DNA of 64,000 nt, taken from the NCBI RefSeq assembly GCF_001625305.1, contig NW_017803909.1, positions 1,799,541 through 1,863,540 of the forward strand. The letters run 5' to 3'. Positions 33,601-48,200 of this stretch are shown piece by piece. How positions within the stretch are numbered: position 1 is the stretch's first letter; every line of letters starts with the position of its first letter. The DNA is from Branchiostoma belcheri (lineage: Eukaryota > Chordata > Leptocardii > Amphioxiformes > Branchiostomatidae). The notes below the pieces were generated by a model. The model was given only the letters and a program-made list of their open reading frames with translations, ran no database searches and had not been told where the DNA came from. A program made the position numbers and the translations under genes.

Positions 33601-36224
33601 CGCTGAAACACACACAACAAAGATAATGCCGTCGAACTTTCGATAAGACTTAATCTAATGCTGTGGCTCAGTGTGTAAGCTGTTATACAGCGTGAGGTGA
33701 TTTTAGGTATGGTATTGTCAGATTCATATAAATATCATGTATCAAACAGTTTCCTTTAACATTAAGGTGTATAACCTAGCAAAGCCCACCCTTAAAGAAC
33801 TTTTGCCTTTCTCGTTCTGAGAATGAGGGCTGTATGAACACGTACATAAATGATTCTTTACACTGAACGGATGTAATATAAGGTCTGCTTCTCGGCACAG
33901 ATGGACTGAATCGACGGACGCAAATACACTGATGATTATTTATTGCACATACAAGATATCCTTCTTACTTGTGTATTGAACATTGTTATAATCTCTGTAC
34001 AATTTGGTCGATAATCTTCTTTTGTAAGGAATTACTATATGCAGCAGCTGTACAAGTCTCTGGCACGACGTCTTCTTGTATATGGAAGATACAGACTTTT
34101 CGTAACTATCTTACAGGCATGTGAATAAAAGAAATACGTTCTATGACCATACAATAGATATCTACCAAGCATACGTACAAACCAGGCGATATCTAGTGGT
34201 GTTTGTGTGCTTCCAGACTAAGCCAACGTTAAGATTTTTACCGTACACGAATCCTGTTGATTATTCCTGGTCAATGCGATTCAGATAGCTAAACAAACGA
34301 CTAAAACCTTCTTCGGTATGGTTTAGAGCATGTAAATTTTTTTCATGGTAAAAGTGCAGTTTTAAGTACCACTCGACCATATCCTGATTCATCAATGTAT
34401 TTTTCCTCATCACAATATACTATATACAATGTACATCACTATAACCGACTTTTACTATCAACTAATGATGAGATACCCTGCTGACCACATGACAATTTCA
34501 AAACAATAACTTATTTGGCACCAGTGCTCTTTCTCTGTCGTTACATATAAATAATCTTGGTAATATGTAGTTGATATTGTACAGTATCTTTTTTTACTAC
34601 AGTGGAGGACGCAGTGTGTCTTGCTGGTGCCTGCAGCGAAGTAAATGAAGAAACAACAATGAGTTGAGAATACAGGAAAGCTACAAGACATACATGCTTT
34701 TCATGGATAGACAAAAGTTCGTTCAAATTTCGTGGATGGACTCAAGTTCGTTCAAAACACAACTAGGAAATAACCAAGATTAAGCAAAACATATTTTATC
34801 ACGTTGAATGAATGATGCTCAGACAGTGAGTCTTCCACATACCTAGATGAGAATATCCTGTGCCGCGACTATCCACAATGGCACCACCTGATGTCGTTCT
34901 CTTCTGTAACAAAAATACGACATCTGGTTAGTGAAGAACATCCCAAACAATGTTCATAGATAACTAAACGGGAAATAATCCAACAGTCCCACTCATTTTC
35001 TGTCGTTTTTGGGTGCCTGCTACATATTTCTTGCTTGTGATAAGTGATAAAGCGTCCGTGCACATGAACACTGTTTTGTCCGTAATTCTGCTATTTCAAC
35101 GTCAACTTTGAGCCTTTTAGACGTACAATCCTTTCTTTTGCATTCTTTGGGAAAGTCTTGCAAGAAAAGAGGCTCACTAAGCACCGGAATCTTCAGCGCG
35201 CGCATAACGGTGGCTCCCGATTGTTGTTTCAGCACCAAGGAGAGACACCAGGGCGCGGAAATGCGGCACTTGGTGAATTGCATGTATGCGGTCTTCACAT
35301 CTCTTTAGCATCACGTTTATTGCAACTTTTCGTGCACAAAAGCAAGGACTTTTACACAACCGCTTCTTTTTCAGCTGTAAAATTCAAGTGGTTGTTTTTG
35401 TCTACGTCTGGCCATTCTTAACGAGCAACGCTGAAATGAGGGTTTTCACGGTTAAGCTGTCAGATTTCTCTCACGCAAATTCTTCATCTCTAAACAGAAT
35501 CTAGGCACAGACAAATAATGCCGATTCCGTGCCCGTAATGATATTTTACGACAGGGCTATAAAAAAGAGACTAAAAGGTAAAACTCATTACACTTTTGCC
35601 CCCTGATTGTAAAGTTTGATAGGTGTCACCGCCTGTTCCAGCGACACGATGGGTCGTAAAACGCTTCACAAATTGACACTCCCGCATCAATCATCCAAAT
35701 GTCTAACAACAACAAAACTGTCACTCTGTCTCAGCCCCTGTTGTAAAAACACTGCCAGCAATTAGGCTTGTAAAACAGCTTTGGGCAAGTTTTCCACTGA
35801 TATCGATAGAAAGACTGTAGGTTTTCCAAACGTTAATTAGAAGGCAAGCTGGAATAGTTTAATCCAAGCAAATTTAGGTGACGTGAGAAAATACAAATGA
35901 ACAAATCGTCTGGTATTGATGGGTGGTTGTAAATCACGGGTCATGCCCTTCATCACATGCAGGCATTCATCATAAGTTTGCCTAATTTCTTGGCGTTGTT
36001 GTGAGAAGTGCTAAAACAATCATGGTACGTAGTATCGTATGTTCAGTATTTAACAGGTTGACATGCAATTAATAACACATGCTGCATGCTGTTTTCCTTT
36101 TGCTTGTGCCTGCGTGAGGTATTAAATGTAGCTACCCGCATTTAGTACATGCCTTTTGCACACCTGTCCTCAGATCCTTCGCATTACTTTGCACGTTCCC
36201 ACATGTGTTGACCGATTATAAGCT

Positions 36225-36230
36225 TTTATT
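36225..36230 (-). terminator. Tbx20: Candidate Tbx20 polyadenylation signal
   Basis: TTTATT on the plus strand is AATAAA on the Tbx20 strand, 65 bases past the stop codon. It would give a very short 3'UTR, so a more distal signal may also be used. Confidence 0.4.
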
Positions 36231-36295
36231 CCCGCCCCATGGCATATGTAGTCAGCAATTATAACTTTGGCAGATTGGAGAGTTTCTCACCTTGA

Positions 36296-39200
36296 CTATA
36301 CATAATGCCTGAGCGTGTGTACGGAGGAGTAGGCCGTCTGCGGGAAGTACGGGTACCTCTGTATGTGGAGGGGGTGGAACGGGGAGGGGGCGGATAGCAT
36401 GGGGATGGGGGCGGGGAGAGGAGAGGGGGGATGCGGCAAGCCTGGTATCCCCAGCGCCCCGAACCCCAGGGTGTGGGGCAGCGGGTGTGGGAGGGGGGAG
36501 GTCAGGCTGGATGTTGTAGCCGTGACGGAGGGGTTGATGGGATGAGGTGTGATGGGAATGGGGTGAGAGGAGTGGGGGTAGTGAGGTAACGGGGTGAAGG
36601 AAGGAGAGGGCCATCCTCCGCCGGACGTGCTGGGCGACGTCAGGCCGCCTTCTGGGAAAACAAGACGCCGTAGAATTCATTTCACATCGCGAAATCAAAT
36701 CAAAACATTCACTTTTATGTGATGAACAAGATAAAGTGGATAAAGTGTAAGCAAACCATACATCATGAGAGATCACTAACAGTGCCCTTCTTGTAACAGG
36801 AATTACATTATTCGATACAAGATATAATTTTTTACGAATGTGAAGGCCTTGAAAGTCTCTCAAAATGGCAGGATTTCCTTCTTAATTCTCCGTATGGACC
36901 TGTGCTTTATACACCTCCCACTGCCGGCATGACGCCAGGCTGGCCAGGCCGTCTAAGACGATCTAAATCCACTAATAAAGCAGTAAGACGTGCGTCTTAG
37001 AGTGTGTTCTGAGGGTGTAAGAGGGTATTAAGTTGGTTCTTACCGGAGGATGAGGAGCTGGACAGACGCGGACTTTTCCTGGGCGGCTCCTCCTCGGCGT
37101 ATGCCCGGATGGGTGAGCGCGCGTACCGGTGTTCCTTCAGCATGGTCTCCACGCTCTCCCTGCAGGCACGCCAAGAAAGGTCACTGTCGGGAGGGACACA
37201 GGGTTTATACGCGTGGAAGCGGTGGCATCAACAACCAGGGACGTGTGGGTCCCTGTGGGGTCGTATGGCGTAAAGACAGAGCGTTCGGCCCGGAACCAAG
37301 AGGTCTCGAGTTCGAATCCTGCCATGCCACCGATCTTTTGCCTTTGGGAAAGGCACTTAACACAAATTTCCTCATTTAACTCGGCATGAAAATAAGTTGA
37401 AAAAACTTGGAGTGTGATGTCGCACATTTGTAATAAATTTGGAAATAGAAAAAAAAAACAACCAGGGCAAATTAAAGCGGATCGCTACTAAATACATAAA
37501 TAGAGACACCGCTTCCACTTAATCATACATACAACAAATTAAAGAGACTGCATGTCAATGATAGCCATTAAGTATACACATACATTGTACAAAGTATGCA
37601 CACAACGGCTACATTATTTTTCTCTGTATACACTTTTCTAAACATGAAACAAAAACTCTCATCCGTACTTCGCACTTGTACTCTTTTAAATGAAGTATTT
37701 TCATATGTACCTTGATAAAATCAACAGACACAGATCTACACCTATAACTAGTTTGGCGTGTGGCCAATAATGTAAAAAAACGGAGAACTAGAAAAAGAAC
37801 TACCAACACCGTTTTACGTTGCTAGGAAAACAAAAGCCGCAGGAAAACGTATGATTGTATTCGCGTCTGGAGGTATCAAAAAGGGGTCGCTTTTATATGT
37901 CGTAAACATTTAATTCGCCACCATGCAACAATAACAATGTGAAATTTTTGTGACGTGAAAATGCATGTGCAACTCCGATGTTGTTTGTTATGTTGTATGT
38001 GGCGTTATGAAATAAGTGTGTACTAGTAACTTGAGTGTAACGCCACATTGTCCTTGTTTTTTTCTTAATGTTGACAATTACATGTGCGCGCTAGTACTGA
38101 AATTGCCAAACGTAATTCTATGTTTTGGTCAACTTCAAAGATATACTAGTATACAACTACGGGAAGTAGAAAACGCAGCTATTAAAAGATCATAAAAGAA
38201 ATTTGAAAGACATTTCCAGTTTATTGAGTTGACAATTGTGTTGAGCTGTATGGTCCGACCCGGGTGAACCTGTGACCACACCGCGCCCCGCACCCTTAAC
38301 TCCAGCAGGTTTCCGTCTCCCTCCCACAGCCACACTCTACATTCCCTCAAAAGCCCGGACTTTCAACAGTTCTATGCGGTATAAATTAACAGTTGAGTCT
38401 GGGTGTCTGGCGGGGTCCACGCGATGACACAAGCACGAAGTGGAGCGTGTGTTCCCACGCCACAGTTTCCTCTCCACTCACGGTTAGGTCGGCCGGACAG
38501 CGGGTAGGGTGCGGTCTGACGGGCAATGTCTTCATTAGCCCCGGCTAATTTCTGCAAATTCTCTTATTATCATATCTGAATCGAAGAATCTCTATGGAGG
38601 GAGGAGTTAGGGATGATGCAACTCTGATACATGTTGAAGAAAAGAGCAGGCGTTTCTCTCGCGAAAAAAAATTGTAGAAAAAAACACACAAATTTGATAA
38701 TCACCGGTCATTGAATATGAAGAAAATCTTGAAGAAAAGCTTTAAAAAATTTGTCAAGAGTACAGGTGAACGATAACTGTTGGAAGAAACGGTAACTTTA
38801 TCTTGTGCGTGGCGGCCCGTTTTTTTCCGCCCCGGCTTGCTCGGTACAGTCCGCCCAGGCGCCATGCCTTTTCTGTCTGTTAGCGCACCAACATGGTGAC
38901 ATAATTGGCAAGGTAGTTCGATACATGGTGGTTGGTATAATGTAACACTTCCCAAGCCTGTCCGATTTCATCGGCTCCCGGTCGTGTTTACATTCCTGCT
39001 GCTGCGATATCAGTTGTGTGGAGATTGTGTTGTTTAATCTCGACCCAACCGAAAACTCTCTCGACGCGGTGGGAGAGAGAGGGAGAGAGAAACTCTCCGA
39101 GCGGCGCTCCAGATTTTCTGATTACACCTGCACCGTGCTGACTAAAACTCTCCAGACACCAACATTTGAGGAGGAGTGAGGAATGTTAAGGGTCAGAAAG

Positions 39201-42200
39201 AAATGAAAACTTCTGTGTTGTGAGAAATGTGGGGTGAGATGCCTGCCGCCCGGATTTTTGGTTCTGGTTGACTGGATGGAAGTGAGAGAAACGTTTCCCC
39301 TACAACCGTTAAAACTTCAGCAAAACATTTCACTATATATAGCCGGACATGTTGACATGCATGGGAAAATTGGAGCAAAACGTGAAAGAACGCATGGTGA
39401 AAGAACGTCAGCTAGAAATTAAAGAATATATAAGTACGCAAACCGAAACGTACAACAACACCATTGCAGGCGAAATGAACCATATGGTGATTTTTCAACA
39501 GAACACTGGATAGTGGAAAGTGAGGCTGTTTTGACCACAATGAATGAATACCAACGGTGGCAGAGACGGTCAAGATGTCGGCATTGTTTGCAAACACGGC
39601 AGAGGATTCCATGCCCAGACAACCCGGGGTCGTTAAGTCTCCTCCAAATACCCTAGATACCCGTCTTAAGAAAGTTCCTTTGTCTTGGGCTCCATTTCAA
39701 CAGAGGAAAATGCGCACTGGTTGTGCTTATGGGCTATTAGGCTTTTTTCTCATTTCATACATGTATGTAGCCCAATATCTAAAGAACATAGTTTAATGCC
39801 ATCCAGTTTCCTCTGTTCGATGTTAAAGCAAACGCACTTGTTAAACGAAAACAAACATCTAGACGCAAACGAGAAACAGAATGGGACATAAGGGCCAGTT
39901 TTGAACCAAATGGAAACAGTTAAAACATTATCATTCCATTTCTTAGACCTTTTGGCCTTTAGATGGTGAAATTACAGTTAAAAAGCTGTCATTGCTGTTT
40001 TGTGGTGTCTCTTTGTTAAGGATGGGACTTAAACGGCTTGAAGAAGAGTCTAAAAGTAGCCTGCTTATGGTGAGAAGCCGCGATGTCTGTTGCGGTGCAA
40101 ACGGGGCTGACAAGAGAACTTTCGTCACATGAGGAAAATATGTCCACAGTTGGGCGGTGTTGAACGGCGGGGTCAGGAGCTGTGGAAAACGTCACTAACG
40201 CTCGTTCTAAATTGTTTGGTGTAAGTGGTGAAATACAGGGGTGTCATGGCGGAGTAAGAACGGAACCACGCACGTGTGAGGTACAGTACCCGGGTGGGAG
40301 GCCGACATCTCAAACCACGGCCTACCGCTTCAGAATGACAAGCCAAGGAAACAACTTTATCTCGGCGATAGCACAGGAACGTAAATGGGGCATTTCCAGC
40401 TCAACATGACCGATAAGGGACGTAAATCAACGTCAGAACGCAGATTGCGCCAGAAGTGAGGGGGAAGACTTCATGCTCCATTTTCCCGACATCTGCTTCA
40501 CTTGACCCGCGCGCCACTCGCCCGTGGAAGCCTACCAACTCTTATTTGTATCAAAACAACATTCGGAATGAAAACGGGGCTTAAAGTAAAGGGAACGACT
40601 TCGGCACCAGAAAACGTCAGCTACAATGACAGACAGGGCGCTTCTGTCCGTTCCAATTCTCAGAGAGAAGTGTTCACATAAAAGCACCTAAGAAAAACTC
40701 GAGTGTTCTGCTTTTCCCATTATGTTCCGAACACACCTCACTTATGTTCCTCCCATCTGAACATCATCAGCAATTTCCCCCAGATTCTAGTTGAGATAGC
40801 GCGCACATTACACGAGCAGTGGGCCTCAGAAGTGTAATGCGCTGAGCTGCACACATAGCAGCGGCATTCCCCACTATCAGCACTCGGCGTCCGTCACTCA
40901 CGGGCGGGACATTAACAGTTCGTTAGGTACGGACCACATCGGGAATGTCCGTGGATTTATGGGGCGCGAGGAGCGATGGGCGGACAGCTCAGAAATAAAC
41001 AAAACACGAGAACCAGGAGAATGTCCGCAATTATCAGGGACGGATGCTGACAGCTATATGGATCCTCGGACGATTCCTAATTCTTTTGTCACTCTTAAAG
41101 GCAACGTATCGTACTTCAAAAGTACAATATGAAAAAAAGTACGGAAAAAATCTGTATATTTCTATTTTCTAAATACTTTTATGTTTCTAGCTACATACTA
41201 TCAAATACCTAAATGTATACCCTTTGTATATACACTGTAATGGTAGCAGTTGTAGGTTTTGAATGCCAGAGGCGAAGCTATGACTGCAAAACGAAGACCA
41301 ACCAAACGTTACTAAAATCGACCATAACAGCATTTAAACAGTTTTAACAGGTAGATATTGTTAATAAGATTCTATCACAAAACGATAGATAACGAACCTT
41401 TCTATATCTGTGAGACGGGACGAGTCCCGGAATCCCTTGGCGAACGGGTTACTGTCGATCTTTAACTTCGTGATCTGGAAGGAAGAGTTACACATCGTCA
41501 CAAAAGGTAGTAAAAATCATCGTAAAAGATTAGATAATGACATGTAAGAAACATCTTGATCGGGGCAAAAGCCGATAACTATTCAGCGCAAAGCATTGCC
41601 CCATAGACAACTTGAACCGTCGTCCGTCCGTACTTGGAATGATGCTGAATAGAAAATGTTTACTTTCCTATTTCAATGTTTGAGCTGAAGGTAGCAAGAT
41701 ATTTGCCATCATACATAAAAAATTCGTTCTGATTTTCCATTGATTTAGTTTAATGCTCAGTTTAGCTTAATTTTCAACACATGTCGGCCGTCTGTTGTCC
41801 ATTGTTGGCTAACCTCGCGACAGTCTTATTGTCCGCGTGATTAAGAGTTTAAACTAGAAATTTAACAAAGAAGAAGGTAAGAAATCATTTAGTCAGGTAA
41901 TATACAAATTTCCAGTTTATTTGCGTTAAATGTCGTTTCCTTTGCTACATGAGGAAACCCTAGAGAATCTTCTTACAATTTTGCACTGTTGAGAAAACTT
42001 TGAGAGCCGTGGGTATCAAAACTAAAGAATAGAGCCCGATTAAAATGCAGAGAAAAAAATCCAAAAATTCAAGCTAAAAGGTAAAAGAAATGAGACATGA
42101 GTGTAGGACGTGCCTCGAAATTGAATTGGGGCATGCAAAGGTAAAATATTCCGAGAAAAACGTCTGTTGGTAACGTGAGAAGGGGGTTAATCAGGGAAAA

Positions 42201-45200
42201 GCTGGCTGTTTGTGCAAAATGGATATTCTCCTCGCCTCGTGCGCACCTGATATTACACCCAAACCTATCCTGTTCCTCTGTAAACATATCAGCACAAAGC
42301 GATTGTTCTTCTACAAGTTGTTTTCTCGAATGGAGCTTTAGCACCACATGCGCTACTTTCATTCTTACTCAACTAATGTAAAAAAAATATTGTATTTTAT
42401 TACATTAGCAGACAAAAACAACAAAATTTTGAAAACACACAAAAAAAGTTAACAAATACACAAATACACGAGAAATATCGGTATCCAACAGCACAGTGAT
42501 TTGAGACAGTTTCGCCTTGCACGAGCGCCGCAGGCCACTGCAGGGACGTCTTTTCTCCCGGTGCCTACCTCCTAGCGGCCCGGTAGCCTCATGATTTATA
42601 CAGTGTAACGCTGGTGGTAATAACGGGAAAATGATGGCCTCTTTAGGACCAGAGACGTCCATAATTCATAAACGGTGGGTAATCGAATCAATGAGCAGCG
42701 CCGGTCCGCGACATAAGTCACCGGAGTTCTGAAGGCCGCGGACGGACCGCTTGCCAAGAAAACTGCGATTGAACCATTTTCTACACTTGCCTGTACTGTA
42801 ACATTGAAGTAATTATGTGCTTACATGGTGTCATTTTCGGGCAATATTTCAATAATTGTGGAAAAGAAAATCTTACTACTGCTTATTGATGGCAACTGTA
42901 TTTGCTGGGAAATGAAACGCCATATATTCAATTTTTTTGTTTTCATTTCCGAGTTAAGTTGAGTTAAGTTGTGTGTTCTATTTCTCAGGAAGAATAAGAA
43001 TAAGTAGAAAAGGAATACTAAAAGTAGTTGTAGCTACATTTTTGCAGAAGAAAATTATCTAAAACCCGGCGACTTTGCGATAAAAATCAGTGCGCGCCAC
43101 TCCGCGGCCCACCACACTTTCAACCCCCAACGTGAGACGGTCAATCTTTTTATCATCGATTTTCAAATTGGTCAATTTGATGAATGAGCAACAAACGGTG
43201 GTAACTCTAGATATGTAACGTATAGTCGTGTTGGGTGGTACAAAATGTTTAGAGCACTAGTGTTATGTATGCAGCATGAAGGTTTCTTATGGTATAAAGT
43301 ATCTCAAGCATTTTACAAGTACGAAAACAGCAATACAAGACACGCATATGATAAGAAATGCACCGAAGAAACATTATACTAATTGTGTTTTCTTCTAGAG
43401 TTCTCTTCTGTGAATGTTTCGTTTGTAAAAGCTTCCGCCGAATGTTCGTAAAAATAGCGATTTCCAACAATACTACAGTTCTTTTCTGCTGCAAAATCTG
43501 CAATTTCATGTACGTATACCATAAAAGACGGGTTTCCGATGTATTCGGAAAATTAATAATTGTACAAATGTGTCGAAACAGGCGGATATGTTATGAAAAC
43601 AGCTACGAAGAATGTTGTAATTTTTCATCTCATTTCTCCTAATGCGTAAGTAACTTTACTCAGCAGAGAACTAGGAACACATAATACGTAAAATATGTTG
43701 AAAACGGCACGGAAGCAAAAATATAGAACAAGTAAAAAGAAAGTAAAAGGACAGGTATATCGTAAACTCACCAGTTGGTTTTGGTAGGCGGTGACGGCCG
43801 TGAACATGCACTCTTGGAAGACAAACGTCTTAAACTCCTCAGAGTTGAGGTTGAGAAGCGAAGCGGTGTGTTCCTTCTTCTTGATAATGTGCACGCGCGG
43901 CTGGTAACGGTGCATCGAGTTCAGAATAATCTGTTCGGGGAAAAAAGAACAAAAGTCAGACAGTTTTTAGGAATGTGTAAATGAACTGTTTTATTCAATA
44001 TGAGTAACACGAGTATGGAATATAGAAAACGCTTAACGTTTTATTAACAGTTCTGGAGTATAAGTTCGGTCGTGAGGGGTTTTCTGAGATATTGTATTGC
44101 TAAAAAAAGTCCGAAAGTAAGAAATTTTCAAATAATAAGCAATACAATTTCCAATACCTCTATACTACCAAAAAGGATATGTGCCAAAAACTATGCGATA
44201 ATACTACGGGTAGCATTATTTTCAGTACGCAGCATTCATTCTTCTATATGATATTTCTCATGTGAAATAAAAATACAACTTTTGAAACCGCGAAAATTTG
44301 TTACCACTTAGCAAAAGCTTAATGCAATCACCACTATAATAGATTTTGTGACTATTCTCTTATTTCGAATACAGTAGTATGTCTTAACTATTGAGGAAAT
44401 AAGTCAATACAAGAAGCCAATACTAATGTGATAGCGCGAGTCTGTGCAAGGCTCAAGGCGCTATATTCTGGGCATCTCTTGATTACTGTTTTCAGTACGA
44501 AAACTAATAATGAAAAATGATAACCAATAACGATGAAATAACGCACAGCTTTTAATCAATAGATAAAAAGTACTTTGAATTTGTTTTCACGCCAAAACCG
44601 GAGAGAAACTTTGGGAACATTTGTATTCAAGAAAATGTAAATTTGAGTGACTGTTTAGCTGTCAAATTGAAGAATAAAATGGATAACCCGCAAGAAACAT
44701 ATCATATACATAGAAGCTTAGAATTTTATCTGCAACCGTTGTATATAGCAAATATTGCAATTGCAAAGAGACCATTATCAATTTTGTTATGCTTATGAAA
44801 TAAATTGCGAACACCTTTTAATTGTGTTGGAAATTGCGCACGATCTCATCCCAAATTTTATTAATTCAATGTCAATGTCGTTTCCCCACATTCTTTCCCA
44901 TCTCTTTTTCATAAATCACTCTTTATTGTAATTTCCGTCAAAAATGCGCCAGCACAAAAATTCATCATACACAAAGGTCATACAGGTGATATATAAGAGC
45001 TAATCATCCACACCAACCTACTACATTGTAAATATTCAATAAGAATACAAGCTTAATTCCTGGAGGGGTAATAATGCACGCCACGGTATGATCGTAAGAT
45101 AATCTTCCTATCTTGTCTGAACCTCTGTTCTCATGGAAACAGAGAGCTAGATTTGTAGTGAGGAAAGGTAAATGTCATGACCCTGTGCGGATGGTGATCA

Positions 45201-48200
45201 GTACTGCAGGGACTGTATCTTGTATCGATCGCGCCGAAAATTCACCTAACAATTCGTGACAAATTTGGGAGCACTCCTAGTAGCCAGTACACATATTTGG
45301 TTAGAAATACCATTTTTGGAAGGCTGGAATTTGACACTTATATGTACTTGTTGGTTTTCTTGTAGTACGTAGTAGGTTCTGTGTGTCCTGAAAATTTCAT
45401 CCTCCTGCGACATCAGGAAAGGCAGAAAAGCCTGTCCTCAATTCAAACATGCGTCCCATGGCATTTTTACCCAAAACTTGAGCAATATGACGCTCGGTAC
45501 TCACATGGCCGTGCTGGTCCAGCTCGTTGTTGGTCAGTTTGAGCTTCTCGAAGGAGACGATCTGTTTCTGGAGCTGCTCGCCGGTGAAGGGCGAGTCGGG
45601 GTGGACGTAGAGCCGGGCGGGCTGCGGCGGGTCGGCCTTCCCCGCCACCAGCCAGGACGACCGGTGGTACGCGTACCGGTACCGCTTGTTGTCCACGGGG
45701 ATGATGTCCATCAGCACGATGTACTTGGCGTCAGGGTCCACCCCGGAGAACGACACCCTGATGGTCGGGAACATCCGCCTGTTTACAGATAAACAACAAC
45801 ATCAACAACATGCTGACGGTTATTTCTCACATACAAGCGTACACATACACCTGTAACATATAGACCTAAACACCTGGTGACACCTGACTGTCTCTAAGTC
45901 TTCTTCCCTGACCGTTGGTATGTCCAGACAAAAGCATCAAAATGACCCTTAGAAAACAAGCTAAATAGTGAAATACAATAATCAGAACAGAACAGCATTC
46001 GTAATTTTTATTAAAACACTATAAACAAGGTGGTACTTTCCTTCATACAGTTTCAATGAATTTGCCTATCCTCCACGTAAGAACTGCCAAGTCATATCAC
46101 GTTTCGTCTTTTAAGTTATATTTGAAAGTGTTCTTTCCATGATAGTGTGGACAAGTCTAAAATGAATTTTACTTGGCCATCTGTACGTCTGTGTGTTTGA
46201 TGATCAAGTTTCTTCAGTATCCATTCTGAAGTCATGTGCATTCTGCCGTGACCAGAACTTGGCCCTGGCCTTTAACACCTCACGTCACTAATATGTGTTT
46301 CTCAGAAGTTACTGAGGCAACAAAAAGGTTGTAGTTTTGGTTCCGTCCGTTCATTTTTCAGCCAACGTAAGAAGAAACATTTATATAAGGCAGTGATTGC
46401 CTGAAGAAAGCATCTAGTATTCTTAGGTGACCTTTCGCTAGGGGTTCCTCTGTGGGATTTGCTGCATTCACTGTCATTTCATCTGGATCTGCCGTTCAAA
46501 TGATCCCTAAATTACCTTCTACTTAAATGTTATGAGTCAATAGGAAGCAGTGAGTGAGGTATAAGACATTTTGGGTTGTCCGTATTTGTAAGGCTCTTAA
46601 ATGTCAGCACATTTTGCTGGAATATCGACCGACAAGGCGGCCAGATTTTGCCGTGGATACGGAGAAAAACAGGACGGAATCTGGGTATTTATACTCAGAT
46701 GTACACCGCACCGAATGTCATATTGTACTTGTTATTTTTCAGGTTTTATATAACGATATACAAGCTGCTTTGTTGGCAGTGATACATATGACATGCACGC
46801 AATGTAGCTGTATCAAAATGCACTAAGAAAAATACTAGGATCTGGAAAATCAACCATCAGATTTTAAGTGAAAAAAGATGACTAACAAAACGAAGGAATA
46901 AATGCGTTAAGCATCCTACAGCAACAAACATGAATAAAGAAATTGTACTGTTACTAGTATGGATTATTTTTTGCACTGTAGATATTTATTTTATTCCCAC
47001 ATAGACTTTAACTTGGACTCTAATTCTAAATCACACGAATTACAAAGTTCTACTTTCTTCATTCACACGAAACCATACGTCAGTACCATTACAAAAATAT
47101 ATATTCCATATTCCACGCTTCATTTGACCTTTGGATGCACATACGGTGAGATTATTGTGGAAGGACGCGTTGGCTTTCAGCCGAGCGCCATTTCCTGCGC
47201 AAGCGGGAAGAATTTGCCTGCGAGCGGCGAAGCACACCTATTCAACGTGTGCGTGATAAATAAAACAATTACTACATTACACGTCCATACCAAACAATCG
47301 TCGTTTTCAGGTTAACATTTCGTAGAAATATTGATTTTTCCGGTGGCCGTCATTGTTTTTTGATAGACGGATAGAAAAGCATTTTTCGTCCTTGTTGTTA
47401 CGTGTACGTACGCTAGCGATCTGTGACCACAATATTCAATTTCTTCACCTCCTCTCGTTGAATAACAGCAGATATTTCATAAGAGCTGTGGTGTTTTCCC
47501 CTCAGTATACCTTCAGATATAAAGCTACGCGTAGTGTTGCTGTATACTGATCTATGCTGGTGATACAGTTGATGGCCCAAATATCTATATGTTGCTTTCC
47601 ATCTATGTCACCGGTTGTAAGATGGCGCTGACTCATATAACATCTTCATAACTGCATTTTGTATACCTAAATGACACCTTTGCTTTACATTGAATAGACA
47701 TGTGTGTTAAAGATAAAAAGAGCTGCTTTTATATACTATGACTGTGTTGTTTGTGTCATGTTTCACCCTTCCTGGGTCCACACCGGGGCAAGTTAACCGG
47801 CCCAGGCGGTCGGGCAAAACGTGTCATTCCGTGGAAAACAAGAGTATCATGGTGCCTTGGTTTCCCATGAAGGTAGATCACTACAAAGGTTGATGTTTTA
47901 TATTTCACAGCCTCTAGATTTCTTACCGGTAAAATGGCTCAACCTTTAGGCATGATATGTAGATTGTACGATGAAGTCCTTTTTGATGACAGATAAAACA
48001 GGCAAAACTGCAAGTGTCTACAATAAACACAGTGACCTCAGCATACGAATGGTCACAAAGACATTTTCTTGCCATTTCCGGACAATTGTAGTATCCGTAA
48101 AATGTGTCTCCAACTAAATATGTATAACGGAATAAGAATATACGAGACTTTCTGTACATGAGCAACATCAAGAACAAAATACCACAGGGAAATGACTTTC

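Larger units (their letters stand above)
19486..36224. other. 16.7-kb gene-free tract between the sialyltransferase pair and Tbx20
   Basis: No frame here looks like a real gene. The tract is AT-rich with separated GC-rich islands (about 19.79-20.15, 21.1-21.5, 22.45-22.7, 23.9-24.0, 26.2-26.7, 27.0-27.5, 29.0-29.6, 31.5-31.8 kb), the pattern expected of regulatory elements or CpG-rich islands. Two of these islands have relatives upstream of Tbx20 (listed separately). A possible retroposon end in reverse orientation lies around 31266-31345 (CAAGTCAAAGTTTATTGCAA). Nothing else was recognised. Confidence 0.6.

Noticed and set aside
36252-36863. 203-codon open frame on the minus strand
   Set aside because: It overlaps the Tbx20 last exon in a different frame and runs through its acceptor; the spliced Tbx20 frame explains the region.
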